Both the position numbers and the translations under genes were made by a program. From Albidovulum litorale (lineage in GTDB: Bacteria > Pseudomonadota > Alphaproteobacteria > Rhodobacterales > Rhodobacteraceae): 64,000 nucleotides of DNA. The notes under the pieces were generated by a model that worked only from the letters and a program-made list of their open reading frames with translations, was not told the DNA's origin and searched no databases. Below, piece after piece: positions 63,815-64,000 of this stretch. Within the stretch, counting starts at the first letter, position 1. Each line of letters starts with the position of its first letter. The stretch spans positions 186,001 to 250,000 of the forward strand of contig NZ_JAOWKZ010000003.1 in NCBI RefSeq assembly GCF_025751495.1. The letters run 5' to 3'.

Positions 63815-64000
63815 TCAGATCTGATCCCTGATCAGATCATTGACCCGCGAGGAGCCCTCCATCTGGACCATGTGGCCCGCGCCCTCGATGACGGTGACGC
63901 TGGCGCCGGGGATGGCATTGGCGTGGGCTTGCGGGATCACCGCGTCCCCGGCGCCCCAGATCACCTGAACCGGACCACTGAAACCGGCCAGACCCGCAAC
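63815..64000 (-). CDS. C-terminal end of alpha/beta hydrolase, probably AcoC (acetoin dehydrogenase E2)
   Basis: Only the last 61 residues are in the window; the gene continues beyond the right edge. They show the catalytic Asp region VIWGAGDAVIPQAH and catalytic His region IEGAGHMVQME of an alpha/beta hydrolase. The wording matches the hydrolase-like tail of acetoin dehydrogenase acetyltransferase AcoC. An AcoR-like activator 2.3 kb downstream supports this. Another alpha/beta hydrolase cannot be excluded. Confidence 0.6.
   Translation of the reverse strand, partial: VAGLAGFSGPVQVIWGAGDAVIPQAHANAIPGASVTVIEGAGHMVQMEGSSRVNDLIRDQI

Noticed and set aside
1-64000. CRISPR array, rRNA genes or complete insertion sequences
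   Set aside because: No regularly spaced repeats, rRNA-like stretches, or transposase with terminal inverted repeats were seen.

Overview
The window looks like chromosomal DNA of a high-GC alphaproteobacterium of the order Rhodobacterales (Roseobacter/Paracoccus-type). This rests on gene content and order: soxBDAG tetrameric sarcosine oxidase, yceD-rpmF-plsX-fabH-ihfA-merR, a long-form dCTP deaminase, argS-SPOR-nagZ-scpA-scpB, a DUF6778-type lipoprotein, and an IalB-family protein. Recurrent short GC-rich hairpin elements at gene ends also fit. The species cannot be named from the sequence alone.

Layout. 1-2150: end of a GT61-type glycosyltransferase (cut by the left edge), a small secreted Cys-containing protein and a cytochrome c. 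2215-7396: sarcosine oxidase operon soxB-soxD-soxA-soxG (minus). 7599-9498: ccmI, ruvX and a DUF1289 protein (plus). 9509-11208: GT2 glycosyltransferase and FkbM methyltransferase pair. 11604-17619: bamE facing the yceD-rpmF-plsX-fabH-ihfA-merR cluster, tRNA-Pro(GGG) and a 360-residue dCTP deaminase. 17707-25832: chromosome-segregation, cell-wall and translation genes on the minus strand (scpB, scpA, nagZ, SPOR protein, argS), then a CPA1 antiporter and an SDR. 25980-32517: small membrane protein, dgt, erpA-type Fe-S carrier, ABC-F ATPase, MarC, aspartic protease, MFS. 32576-37087: cysS-cimA-methyltransferase-phytoene-synthase-like, coupled by 4-base overlaps. 37452-43617: lipoprotein, TPM protein, outer-membrane barrel, SDR, HerA-like ATPase, IalB protein. 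43717-48845: lpxD-ACP-KAS operon, then a divergent L,D-transpeptidase/DUF882 pair. 48923-51138: CoA-binding protein, YHS protein, rlmB and tRNA-Tyr(GTA).

Accessory region 51139-55019, directly behind tRNA-Tyr, looks like a decayed integrated element. It holds a serine recombinase pseudogene, DUF2924 and DUF3489 pseudogenes, an intact ParE-like toxin whose antitoxin is reduced to its last codons, and a small intact tyrosine recombinase.

55249-64000 is a catabolic/transport region on the minus strand. It contains the end of an acoC-like alpha/beta hydrolase, an AhpD-like protein, a peroxiredoxin, a sigma-54 activator of the AcoR type that stops without a DNA-binding domain, a near-perfect -24/-12 promoter, and a five-gene ABC importer. 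The importer has two different ATPases. One has a degenerate Walker A and the other a degenerate signature motif, so the dimer should have one consensus and one degenerate ATP site. This linked regulator-promoter-importer module is the most interesting part of the window. Its substrate is unknown; acetoin, 2,3-butanediol or another small polyol is an inference from the neighbours only.
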